Part shown: positions 11,739 to 18,847 of the stretch, piece by piece
Layout of the letters: each line of letters starts with the position of its first letter
Numbering within the stretch: the stretch's first letter is position 1
Source of the DNA: Kocuria soli
Lineage (GTDB): Bacteria; Actinomycetota; Actinomycetes; Actinomycetales; Micrococcaceae
NCBI RefSeq assembly: GCF_003797835.1
Contig: NZ_RKMF01000002.1
Location: 217,403 to 281,402, forward strand
Length of the DNA stretch: 64,000 nucleotides
Reading direction: 5' to 3'
Translations under genes and position numbers: made by a program
The notes under the pieces: generated by a model
What the model was told of the DNA's origin: nothing
The model's database searches: none
The model's input: the letters and a program-made list of their open reading frames with translations, nothing else

Positions 11739-12002
11739 TCAGGCCATCTTGTTGACGCGGGCAGCCAGGCCGGACTTCTTGTTCGCGGCGTTGTTCTTGT
11801 GCAGAACACCCTTCGACACGGCCTTGTCGTACTTGCGGGAGACCTCGCGCAGGGCGGTGGCCGCTGCGTCCTTGTCACCGGAAGCGACGGCGGCGTCGAG
11901 GCGACGCACGTAGGTCTTCAGTTCGGACTTGTAAGCGTTGTTGCGCAGACGAGCCTTCTCGTTGGTGAGAATGCGCTTCTTCTGGGACTTGATGTTTGCC
12001 AC
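11739..12002 (-). CDS. rpsT: 30S ribosomal protein S20
   Basis: An 87-residue S20 that binds 16S rRNA early in 30S assembly. The sequence begins [18 protein letters not shown], the universal S20 N-terminus, is rich in Lys and Arg, and ends with [16 protein letters not shown]. Start is GTG with AAAGGAG 6 nt upstream. It converges with holA, two hairpins separating them. On the minus strand a TATGAT hexamer at 12146-12141 would give a leader of about 130 nt, long enough for regulation of S20 synthesis, though no specific structure was identified. Confidence 0.97.
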   Translation of the reverse strand: MANIKSQKKRILTNEKARLRNNAYKSELKTYVRRLDAAVASGDKDAAATALREVSRKYDKAVSKGVLHKNNAANKKSGLAARVNKMA

Positions 12003-12140
12003 AGATGACTCCTTTGAGTGAGCGTTGATCGGTCAGTGAGGGCAAACGGACGGTGTCGCCGACTGAGACGTGAGAGTGGGGATGCTCGTGTGGCGTCCTG
12101 CCCGCAGTGCCCGGCGATCAGCGCGGACACACAGCGAAAA

Positions 12141-12146
12141 ATCATA
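12141..12146 (-). promoter_or_regulatory. Putative -10 of the rpsT promoter
   Basis: TATGAT on the minus strand in a locally A/T-rich patch about 140 bp upstream of the rpsT start; -35 not clear. The rest of the region between rpsT and the MazF-like gene shows no gene. Confidence 0.4.
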
Positions 12147-12170
12147 GCAGAACGGGCGCCCGGAGGGGCG

Positions 12171-12755
12171 TCACCGGCGATTCAGTGTCTCCAACACCGC
12201 GTTGAATCGATCACGTTCCAGGATCGCACCCTCGCGGCGGAGGTCCGATTCGAGGACCTGGATGACGCGATCGACCCTGACCTCTGACGGGCGGCCCTGG
12301 CGATCCCAGTCGCCGGTGCCGATGTCGACGTAGTCCTGATCCCGTTCCCGCGCGTTGTTGTGGTCCTTGGAGGTGAGCATGAGGGCCAGCAGGTAGTCCC
12401 CGTTGTGCCCGATGATCAACACCGGACGGTCCTTACCGCGCGAGTGGTCCTCCTGGTAGGGAACCCAGGTCCACACGATCTCCCCGGGATCGGCGTTGCC
12501 GTCCGGGTGCGGGTCGTACACCGCATCCACGCGTCCCGTGAAATCCCCGGGATAGGGGCGCGACAAACGGCCCTGCCCTTCGTGGGACGACGATCGTCCG
12601 TCGCCCCCGCGTGACGAGGCGGTCGAACGACCGGGGTCGGCAACCGTGGAGGTGGCCGTGGGCCGCCGCGACGCATTGCGCCGGTCCTGTTCGCGTTTGA
12701 CCTGCCTGAAGGTGTTCACTGCCAGTCGCGCAAGTCGAGTCCAGTTCACGTTCAT
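12171..12755 (-). CDS. MazF/PemK-like protein (putative orphan toxin-fold protein)
   Basis: A 194-residue protein with a charged, low-complexity N-terminal third (about residues 20-80) and a C-terminal MazF/PemK-like beta-barrel. The barrel begins DPGEIVWTWVPYQ, where GxIVW is the usual first strand. RGKDRPVLIIG is the second conserved strand with the Arg-Pro pair, and LMLTSKDHNN follows. MazF proteins are mRNA endonucleases. No antitoxin-like ORF lies beside it, and the extended N-terminus is unlike plasmid MazF, so it may be a domesticated housekeeping relative. I chose ATG at 12755 because the family-like sequence follows it and an upstream start would run into the MarR promoter. It is divergent from the MarR gene. 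Confidence 0.62.
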   Translation of the reverse strand: MNVNWTRLARLAVNTFRQVKREQDRRNASRRPTATSTVADPGRSTASSRGGDGRSSSHEGQGRLSRPYPGDFTGRVDAVYDPHPDGNADPGEIVWTWVPYQEDHSRGKDRPVLIIGHNGDYLLALMLTSKDHNNARERDQDYVDIGTGDWDRQGRPSEVRVDRVIQVLESDLRREGAILERDRFNAVLETLNRR

Positions 12756-12857
12756 GGGTTCATTGAACCATTCCCCCCAGTCCGGAGAGCCGACAGCCCG
12801 GTGAACCAACAGCCCGGACAGCCAACAGCTGCACGGTCACTACGCGTCGTGCAGATT

Positions 12858-12869
12858 TATGATCGAAAC
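12858..12869 (+). promoter_or_regulatory. -10 element for a leaderless MarR transcript
   Basis: TATGAT at 12858-12863 is followed by 6 nt and then ATG at 12870, in an A/T-rich patch within GC-rich DNA. It argues for starting the MarR gene at 12870 rather than at the GTG at 12801, which would overlap the preceding divergent gene's upstream region. Confidence 0.5.
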
Positions 12870-13370
12870 ATGGTCCCCCCGCGCGAGCTCGATCCGGCGT
12901 CCAAGCGTGAGCTCATGCTCATGCTGCAAGACTTCACGACCGAGTCCACGCGGTACGCCGAGGGCGTGCGTCGTCTCCACCGCCTCGGCCACAGCGATGT
13001 CCACGCCCTGGCCGAAATCATGCGGGGACAGCGCGAAGGCGCGCCACTTCGCGCCGGCGACGTCGCACGTCGACTGGTCATCTCTGCCTCGGCGGCCACT
13101 GCTGTGATCGACCGACTGGTCAAACACGGCCACGTCGTGCGAGTCATGGACTCCGGTGACCGCAGGGAAGTCGTGCTCAACGCCACCGCTTCGGCCGCTG
13201 CCACGGGGAAGGCCATGTTCACCGCCATGGACAATGAGCTCGCCGGTGAGTTCGCGCAGTGGGATCCCGAGGAAATCGAGATGCTCCGGCATCGCCTGCC
13301 GCAACTCACCGAGGCCATCCGAAGGGCGCAGGCGGCAGCGTCGGTCGAGGAGTCAGGCAGGGCCGAATGA
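12870..13370 (+). CDS. MarR-family regulator, probable carotenoid-operon repressor
   Basis: A 166-residue winged-helix regulator. The helix-turn-helix and wing are visible as RAGDVARRLVISASAATAVIDRLVKHGHVVRVMDSGDRREVVL, with the D-x-R-D/R-R wing signature typical of MarR proteins. Flanking helices form the dimer and ligand domain. It sits 44 bp upstream of crtE in the same direction. In Corynebacterium glutamicum a MarR-type protein, CrtR, represses the crt operon and responds to isoprenoid diphosphates. By position and family this is probably its counterpart, which is an inference. A fine candidate operator lies in the gap to crtE. Start chosen as ATG 12870 (leaderless). Confidence 0.82.
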   Translation: MVPPRELDPASKRELMLMLQDFTTESTRYAEGVRRLHRLGHSDVHALAEIMRGQREGAPLRAGDVARRLVISASAATAVIDRLVKHGHVVRVMDSGDRREVVLNATASAAATGKAMFTAMDNELAGEFAQWDPEEIEMLRHRLPQLTEAIRRAQAAASVEESGRAE

Positions 13371-13372
13371 AG

Positions 13373-13400
13373 TTCGGTATTACGAACATCGAAATACTGT
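13373..13400 (+). promoter_or_regulatory. crtE promoter with overlapping 21-bp dyad operator
   Basis: The dyad runs 13377-13397: arms GTATT and AATAC outside, CGA and TCG inside, 3-bp centre, 16 of 21 positions symmetric. It fits between a -35-like TTCGGT (13373-13378) and a -10-like TACTGT (13395-13400), spacing 16. A dimeric winged-helix repressor bound here would block RNA polymerase. The crtE start is 14 nt downstream of the -10. Confidence 0.6.
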
Positions 13401-13414
13401 GATGCAATGGGCGG

Positions 13415-14590
13415 GTGCCCCATTCTTCCCGGTCGCCCTACGCGACCTCACTCTTCGGCCCCAGTTCCGCACCGTCGTCGGACGCCCTGGCGAACTGTGA
13501 GCGAGTCCTGGCGCGGTTCTTCGAATCCGCACGGGAGCGCGCGGTTGCGCTGTCGCCGCTGTACGTCGAGCTGTGGACGGAGATCGAGCGCGCGACCACC
13601 GGCGGAAAGCGGCTCCGGCCCGCACTGGTCGATCTGACGTTCCGGGCATACCCCGACGCCAGGGGAGAGAGTGCGGTCTCGGCCGAGACTGTGGCATCCG
13701 TCGGTGCCGCTTTCGAACTGCTGCACACAGCGCTGATAGTGCACGACGACGTCATCGACCGGGATGTCATCCGACGCCATCAGGACACGTTGCACGTTGC
13801 CGCGCGTGGACGGGCGCAGAGTGCGGGTGCCGCACCGGATCGTGCCGAGCACTACGGGACGAGCGTGGGCGTGGTGGCCGGTGACCTGGCATTGAGCGGT
13901 GCTCACCGACTCGTGGCCACGAGCGGACTGCCCGCCGGACGCCTGCTGGACGTGCTCGAGCTGCTGGACGAGGCCGTCTTTGCCTCCGGGGCGGGGGAAC
14001 TGCTGGACATCCACCACGCCCTGCCCGGAATTCGCCCGACGGCGGAGGAGGTGCTGAAGTCCACACGACTCAAGACCTCCGTGTATTCCTTCGAAGCGCC
14101 GCTCCAGGCGGGCGCGCTGCTCGCCGGGGCTCCGGCCTCGGATGTGGAGAGCCTGGGTAATGTCGGACGGCACCTGGGGTTGGCCTTCCAACTGGCGGAC
14201 GACCTGCTCGGCGTCTTCGGCTGCGCGGACACGACGGGCAAGGCCACGAATGCGGACCTCCTGGAGGGCAAGTTCACCCCGTTGATCATGGAAGCCCTGA
14301 ACACCCCGGAGGGTCCCGAGGTGTTGGCCCTGCTCGCGGGACAAGACGGGCGCGAAGGACAGGACGAGCACGAGCGCCAGGCCGGACGGGAAGGGCAGGA
14401 CGGGGCGGCGCAACGGGTGACGCGGCTGCGGGAATTGTTGACCACCTCGGGCGCCCGTACTCGGGTGGAGAACAGCGCGCGGAAGGCCGCTGACGATGCG
14501 GCGCACACCGCGCGGGAGGGCGGGCTTCCACCGGGCCTCGTCGACGAGATCGCCCACCTTGCCGTGGGCTCCGTGGAGCGGTTGCGATGA
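13415..14590 (+). CDS. crtE: Geranylgeranyl diphosphate synthase
   Basis: A 391-residue trans-prenyltransferase expected to make C20 GGPP from IPP and DMAPP or FPP, the first committed step of the pathway here. It has the KRLRPALVDL substrate-binding segment, the first aspartate-rich motif in IVHDDVIDRD, GDLALSGAHRL, the second aspartate motif in LAFQLADDLLGVFG, and the lysine of TGKATNADLLEGKFTPL. A low-complexity insert rich in Gly, Glu and Asp (about residues 309-332) sits in the C-terminal third. The start is GTG at 13415. Its stop overlaps the crtB start (ATGA). Confidence 0.9.
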   Translation: MPHSSRSPYATSLFGPSSAPSSDALANCERVLARFFESARERAVALSPLYVELWTEIERATTGGKRLRPALVDLTFRAYPDARGESAVSAETVASVGAAFELLHTALIVHDDVIDRDVIRRHQDTLHVAARGRAQSAGAAPDRAEHYGTSVGVVAGDLALSGAHRLVATSGLPAGRLLDVLELLDEAVFASGAGELLDIHHALPGIRPTAEEVLKSTRLKTSVYSFEAPLQAGALLAGAPASDVESLGNVGRHLGLAFQLADDLLGVFGCADTTGKATNADLLEGKFTPLIMEALNTPEGPEVLALLAGQDGREGQDEHERQAGREGQDGAAQRVTRLRELLTTSGARTRVENSARKAADDAAHTAREGGLPPGLVDEIAHLAVGSVERLR

Positions 14591-15531
14591 CCGAATCCCT
14601 GCCCGTCGACCTCCGATCGGCACACGAGTACGACGCGGCGGCCCGCGCGGCGTCGTCGGTGGTCATCGACAAGTACTCCACCTCCTTCGGCCTGGCCAGC
14701 CGCCTCCTGGGCCGAACTGTCAGGCCCCATGTGCGGTGCGTGTATGCGCTGGTGAGAGTTGCCGACGAAATCGTCGACGGCGCCGCCGCGGCCTCGGGTG
14801 TGTCCCGCTCCCAGACCGTCGAGTTGCTCAACGAACTCGAGGTGGAAACCCTCACCGCCCTGGAACGCGGGTTCTCCACGAATCTGGTGGTGCACGCTTT
14901 TGCACGGACGGCGCAGCACGCAGGCATAGGTGCTGATCTGGTCGTGCCGTTCTTCGCGTCGATGCGCACGGACCTCACCACGCTCAGACACACGGAGGAG
15001 AGCGTGGCGGACTACGTATACGGGTCCGCGGAGGTCATCGGTCTCATGTGCTTGCGGATCTTCATGACCGGAAACCCGGTGGAAGCCGACCGGGAGGCCC
15101 GCCTGCAGCACGGGGCGCGGTGCCTGGGCGCAGCGTTCCAGAAGATCAACTTCCTGCGGGACATCGCCCAGGACTACCGCACGCTGGGGCGGGTGTACCT
15201 GCCGGGCACGGATCCGAGCACCCTGACCGAGGCGGTCAAGAATCACCACCTGGACAGGATCGACGCCGATCTGGCGGTGGCACGAGCCGCCGTCGACGAC
15301 CTGCCAGAATCCAGTCGAACGGCGGTTCTCTTGGCCCACGACCTCTTCGCGGAGTTGGCAGCCCGGCTGCGAAGCACCCCCGCCGAGGACCTCCTCGACA
15401 CACGGATCCGGGTGCCGGACACGCGCAAACTGGTGATCCTCGGTCGGAGCCTGGCCACCGGCAAATTCGGACGCGGACAATCGTGGGCGCGCGGAGCGGC
15501 GAGTCCGTTCCCGCCGACTCGGCAACGGTGA
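14587..15531 (+). CDS. crtB: Phytoene synthase
   Basis: A 314-residue squalene/phytoene synthase-family enzyme that joins two GGPP to C40 phytoene. The two catalytic aspartate-rich motifs are visible: VRVADEIVDGA (about residue 60) and INFLRDIAQDY (about 190). GAAFQKINFLRDIAQDYRTLGRVYLP matches phytoene synthase signature 2. It is translationally coupled to crtE by ATGA and followed 14 nt later by crtI, whose Shine-Dalgarno AAGGAGC overlaps the crtB stop region. Confidence 0.92.
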   Translation: MTESLPVDLRSAHEYDAAARAASSVVIDKYSTSFGLASRLLGRTVRPHVRCVYALVRVADEIVDGAAAASGVSRSQTVELLNELEVETLTALERGFSTNLVVHAFARTAQHAGIGADLVVPFFASMRTDLTTLRHTEESVADYVYGSAEVIGLMCLRIFMTGNPVEADREARLQHGARCLGAAFQKINFLRDIAQDYRTLGRVYLPGTDPSTLTEAVKNHHLDRIDADLAVARAAVDDLPESSRTAVLLAHDLFAELAARLRSTPAEDLLDTRIRVPDTRKLVILGRSLATGKFGRGQSWARGAASPFPPTRQR

Positions 15532-15545
15532 AGGAGCACTGAGCG

Positions 15546-17138
15546 ATGGAACGCATCGTCGTGGTGGGAGCGGGAATCGCCGGACTTGCGGCGGCAACGC
15601 TGCTGGCCAAGGACGGCCACCAGGTCACGGTCCTCGAACGTGGCGCGCGCACGGGCGGCCGCGTGGGCACGGTGCAACGCGACGGGTTCACGTTCGACAC
15701 GGGACCCTCGTGGTACCTCATGCCCGGAGTCTTCGACCACTTCTTCCGACTCCTGGGGACCAGCGCACAGGAACAGTTGGACCTGGTGCGGTTGGAGCCG
15801 GCCTACCGGGTCTTCGGTGAGGGGCACGATGACGCATTGGAGATGCGTTCCGACCTCGACCACACAGTGCGGGTCTTCGACGCCGTCGAGCCCGGGGCGG
15901 GTCGGAAGATTCGGGTATACCTGGAGTCGGCTAAGACGGCCTACGACCTTGCCGTGCGCCACTTCCTGTACACGTCCTTCACGTCCCCGCGGTCGTTCCT
16001 GAGGCTGCTCCACCCGGATGTCCTTCGCCAGGTGCCGCGCCTGTCGCAGCACCTTCTGCGCTCTCTCCACGCCCTCACGCACAGAACGGTCCACGACACG
16101 CGGTTGCGCCAGATCCTGGGCTACCCGGCGGTGTTCCTGGCCACCCGCCCCCGCGACGCCCCGTCGCTGTACCACCTCATGTCCCACCTGGACCTGACCG
16201 AATCGGTGCAGTATCCACGGGGTGGGTTCTCCACCCTGATCCGCGCGATCGAACGGCTGGCGGAACAGCACGGGGTTCGCATCGTGCTCCATGCCGACGT
16301 TCAAGAGGTGATCACGGATCAGGCAGCCCCGGAGGCACCGCGGGGGAGGGGCCGACCGCACGTCACGGGCGTGCGGTGGGTGGACGCGGACGGCGTCTCT
16401 CACATCGAACCCGCGGAGCGGGTGGTTTCGGCCGCCGACCTCCACCACACCGAAACCCAGCTGGTCCCCGCCCACCTGCAGACCTACCCCGAGCGCCACT
16501 GGGACACCGTGACCAGCGGACCTGGTGCGGTGCTCGTGATGCTGGGCATTCGCGGTCGACTCACGGAATTGGCCCACCACAATCTGTTCTTCACGAAGGA
16601 CTGGGACCGCAATTTCGGTGCGATCTTCGACGAACCCGCGTACGTCCCCGACCCCGCGTCGATCTACGTGTGCAAGCCTTCCGCAACCGATCCCACGGTT
16701 GCCCCGCAGGAGCACGAAAACCTCTTCGTCCTGGTCCCCGTGCCCGCCGACGTGTGGATCGGCGAGGGAGGCGACGACGGGGACGGGTCGCCTCTGGTGG
16801 AAGCCGTGGCCGACCGGGTGATTCAGCAGATCTCGGACTGGGCGGACATCCCGGACCTCGCAGATCGGATCGTGGTGCGCACGACCCTGGGTCCAGGGGA
16901 CTTCGCCCGGAACTACAACGCCTGGCGGGGCAACATGCTCGGACCGGCTCACACGCTGCGGCAGTCCGCGTTCTTCCGCGGCCGGATGACCAGCAAACGG
17001 ATCCAGGGGCTACACTACTGCGGTTCCACGACAGTGCCCGGGATCGGCCTCCCCATGTGTCTGATCAGCGCGGAGAACCTGCTCAAGGACGTTCGCGGCG
17101 ACACCACCACCGCGCCCCTGCCGGAGCCGCGGACGTGA
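15546..17138 (+). CDS. crtI: Phytoene desaturase
   Basis: A 530-residue FAD-dependent desaturase expected to convert phytoene to lycopene. The N-terminal dinucleotide-binding fold is VVVGAGIAGLAAATLLAKDGHQVTVLE followed by the RTGGRVGTVQ motif. The C-terminal FAD-binding CrtI signature is GLHYCGSTTVPGIGLPMCLISAENL. Length is normal for bacterial CrtI. The next gene begins inside its stop (GTGA). Confidence 0.94.
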   Translation: MERIVVVGAGIAGLAAATLLAKDGHQVTVLERGARTGGRVGTVQRDGFTFDTGPSWYLMPGVFDHFFRLLGTSAQEQLDLVRLEPAYRVFGEGHDDALEMRSDLDHTVRVFDAVEPGAGRKIRVYLESAKTAYDLAVRHFLYTSFTSPRSFLRLLHPDVLRQVPRLSQHLLRSLHALTHRTVHDTRLRQILGYPAVFLATRPRDAPSLYHLMSHLDLTESVQYPRGGFSTLIRAIERLAEQHGVRIVLHADVQEVITDQAAPEAPRGRGRPHVTGVRWVDADGVSHIEPAERVVSAADLHHTETQLVPAHLQTYPERHWDTVTSGPGAVLVMLGIRGRLTELAHHNLFFTKDWDRNFGAIFDEPAYVPDPASIYVCKPSATDPTVAPQEHENLFVLVPVPADVWIGEGGDDGDGSPLVEAVADRVIQQISDWADIPDLADRIVVRTTLGPGDFARNYNAWRGNMLGPAHTLRQSAFFRGRMTSKRIQGLHYCGSTTVPGIGLPMCLISAENLLKDVRGDTTTAPLPEPRT

Positions 17139-17500
17139 ACCTTCTCAACTTCCTCCACCTCGGCGCGCTGGGGTTCAGTCTGGTCGGCATGGTCGTCCTG
17201 GACGCGCGGTTCCGGCTGTTCTTCTTCCGTGCTCCGGCGAGGGCGGGCGCGGTCATGGTGGTGGGCGTCGCCTTCTTCCTGCTGTGGGACGCGGCCGGAA
17301 TCGTGCACGGGATCTTTCTCCACGGGGTTTCGGATATGGACAGCGGGCTGCTTCTGGCCCCCGAACTGCCGGTCGAGGAGGTCGTGTTCCTGACCTTCCT
17401 GTGCTACCTGACCATGAACCTGTACACCGGATTGAGCCGCTTGGCCCAACGGCGGGCGGCACGCGCAACGCCCGATGGGCACCGGGGGACGGACGCGTGA
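17135..17500 (+). CDS. crtYe: Lycopene cyclase subunit, CrtYe/CrtYc type
   Basis: A 121-residue integral membrane protein, one half of a heterodimeric lycopene cyclase. Three hydrophobic helices are visible (LGFSLVGMVVL, AVMVVGVAFFLLWDAAGI, VVFLTFLCYLTMNL). The family's acidic PxEE motif is present as LAPELPVEEVVF. Start GTG overlaps the crtI stop and its own stop overlaps the next start, so it is embedded in a coupled operon. Its product type (beta, epsilon or gamma ring) cannot be told by eye. Confidence 0.85.
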   Translation: MNLLNFLHLGALGFSLVGMVVLDARFRLFFFRAPARAGAVMVVGVAFFLLWDAAGIVHGIFLHGVSDMDSGLLLAPELPVEEVVFLTFLCYLTMNLYTGLSRLAQRRAARATPDGHRGTDA

Positions 17501-18675
17501 CCTACGGTGCGTTGATCCTGGTCTTCTGCACGCTCGCACTGCTGCCGTGGGCACTGCTGCCCGCGGCGACCTCGGGTCCAGAGCGGCTTCGCGGGCGCAC
17601 GGCCGTGGTGATGCTGACGACGCTGATCGTCCTGTGCGTTCTTACGGTCGTCTTCGACTCGTTGATCATTTCTGCCGGGTTCGTCGAGTACGGAGCAGGC
17701 GCGCTCAGCGGTATCAGGCTGTGGCACGCGCCGGTGGAAGACCTGTCCTACGTGCTCGCGGGTGTCCTGCTGCTCCCCGGACTCTGGCGGGGCCTCGAGG
17801 ACCCGCGGCGTGCCCGCGACCACCTGGCCATGCTGGTCTCGACCAGCCGTCCTGTTTCCTGGGTGAACACCGCCTACCCGTTCGCTGCCGCCTACCTTCT
17901 GACCGAGCACCGAGTGGACGATCTGCTCGTGGTCGGCACGATCTTCTTCCTGATCCCGTACAACCTGTTGATGTACGGAATCAATGACGTCTTCGACCAC
18001 GAGTCCGACCTTCTGAATCCCCGCAAGGGCGGGCTCGAGGGTGCGCTCGTGGACCCGAGTCGGCATCGGGGCATTCTGGTGGCCTCGGTGGTGTGCCCGG
18101 TGCCGTTCGTGCTCTATCTGCTGTTCTCCGGTGACGTCGTGGATGCGGTGACGTTGGCGGTGAGCCTCTTCGCGGTGGTCGCGTACAGCGTCAAGGGTCT
18201 GCGGTTCAAGGAGAAACCGGGGCTGGACTCGGCTACCTCAGCCACCCACTTCGTCTCCCCGATGATCTACGGCCTGGTTCTGGCCGATGCCACCTGGACC
18301 TGGAGCACGGTGGCCGTCACCCTCGCGTTCTTCGTGTGGGGCATGGCCTCGCAGGCCTTCGGAGCGGTGCAGGACGTTCGTGCCGACCGTGCAGCCGGGC
18401 TGGGGTCGATCGCGACCGTCGTCGGTTCTCGCCGCACTGTGTGGGCTGCGTTGTGTGGCTACCTGGCGGCGGGTCTCCTGTTGCTGACCTCGGCCTGGCC
18501 CGGGCCCCTCGCGGCCTTCCTCGTCCTGCCCTACGTCGTGAATCTCGTGCCGTTCCTGCGGATCGACGACGATTCCTGCGAAACCGCCAATCGGGGGTGG
18601 AAGCGCTTCCTGTGGATCAACTACGTCGTTGGATTCGCCGTGACCATGCTGCTCATCTACTCAGCTTGGGACTGA
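17497..18675 (+). CDS. Fused lycopene cyclase subunit (CrtYf type) and lycopene elongase (CrtEb type)
   Basis: A 392-residue membrane protein of two joined parts. Residues 1-105 form the second small cyclase subunit (helices at 4-22, 36-58 and 84-96; acidic motif HAPVEDLSYVL at 77-87). Residues from about 118 form a UbiA-type prenyltransferase: first Asp-rich motif YGINDVFDHESD (160-171), second motif DVRADRAAG (293-301). The elongase half adds C5 units to lycopene and the cyclase half, with CrtYe, closes rings, giving a cyclic C50 carotenoid. In C. glutamicum these are separate crtYf and crtEb genes. I recall a comparable fusion, LbtBC, in Dietzia. GTG start 17497 overlaps the CrtYe stop; no frameshift is needed. 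Confidence 0.86.
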   Translation: MTYGALILVFCTLALLPWALLPAATSGPERLRGRTAVVMLTTLIVLCVLTVVFDSLIISAGFVEYGAGALSGIRLWHAPVEDLSYVLAGVLLLPGLWRGLEDPRRARDHLAMLVSTSRPVSWVNTAYPFAAAYLLTEHRVDDLLVVGTIFFLIPYNLLMYGINDVFDHESDLLNPRKGGLEGALVDPSRHRGILVASVVCPVPFVLYLLFSGDVVDAVTLAVSLFAVVAYSVKGLRFKEKPGLDSATSATHFVSPMIYGLVLADATWTWSTVAVTLAFFVWGMASQAFGAVQDVRADRAAGLGSIATVVGSRRTVWAALCGYLAAGLLLLTSAWPGPLAAFLVLPYVVNLVPFLRIDDDSCETANRGWKRFLWINYVVGFAVTMLLIYSAWD

Positions 18676-18722
18676 CGATCTGGGACTGACGCCGCGGCCC
18701 CGTCCGGACCAGGCCGACGGGG
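18667..18722. terminator. Short tandem repeat and hairpin after the crt operon
   Basis: TGGGACTGACG occurs at 18667-18677 and again at 18681-18691; the first copy holds the crt operon stop codon. It is followed by a hairpin, CCCCGTC (18698-18704) with GACGGGG (18716-18722), probably the operon terminator. Confidence 0.5.
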
Positions 18723-18757
18723 GATCGTGAGAGACTGTGTCACTGATCCGTCACGCC

Positions 18758-18798
18758 GGGACGGTCGTCCGTCCCAGGGTCGGCCTGACCACCCTGGG
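18758..18798 (+). promoter_or_regulatory. Alternative hairpins upstream of lepA
   Basis: GGGACGG (18758-18764) pairs with CCGTCCC (18769-18775) around a 4-nt loop. CCCAGGGT (18773-18780) pairs with ACCCTGGG (18791-18798). The two stems share 18773-18775 and cannot both form fully. Function unknown. Confidence 0.3.
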
Positions 18799-18847
18799 TT
18801 CCGCACCCGCACATCCTCCCGGCCCCGTTCGTTCCGAAAGGCCAGCC

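Noticed and set aside
12801..12869. MarR gene starting at GTG 12801
   Set aside because: The extension is not MarR-like and covers a clear promoter hexamer. The leaderless ATG at 12870 is more consistent.
17284..17496. N-terminal extension of the cyclase-elongase fusion
   Set aside because: The extra 71 residues are the out-of-frame reading of crtYe. GTG 17497, overlapping the crtYe stop, is the natural coupled start.
18737..18847. Longer LepA start
   Set aside because: The extra residues are Pro/Arg/His-rich and unlike LepA. TTG 18848 has a Shine-Dalgarno and gives the normal length.
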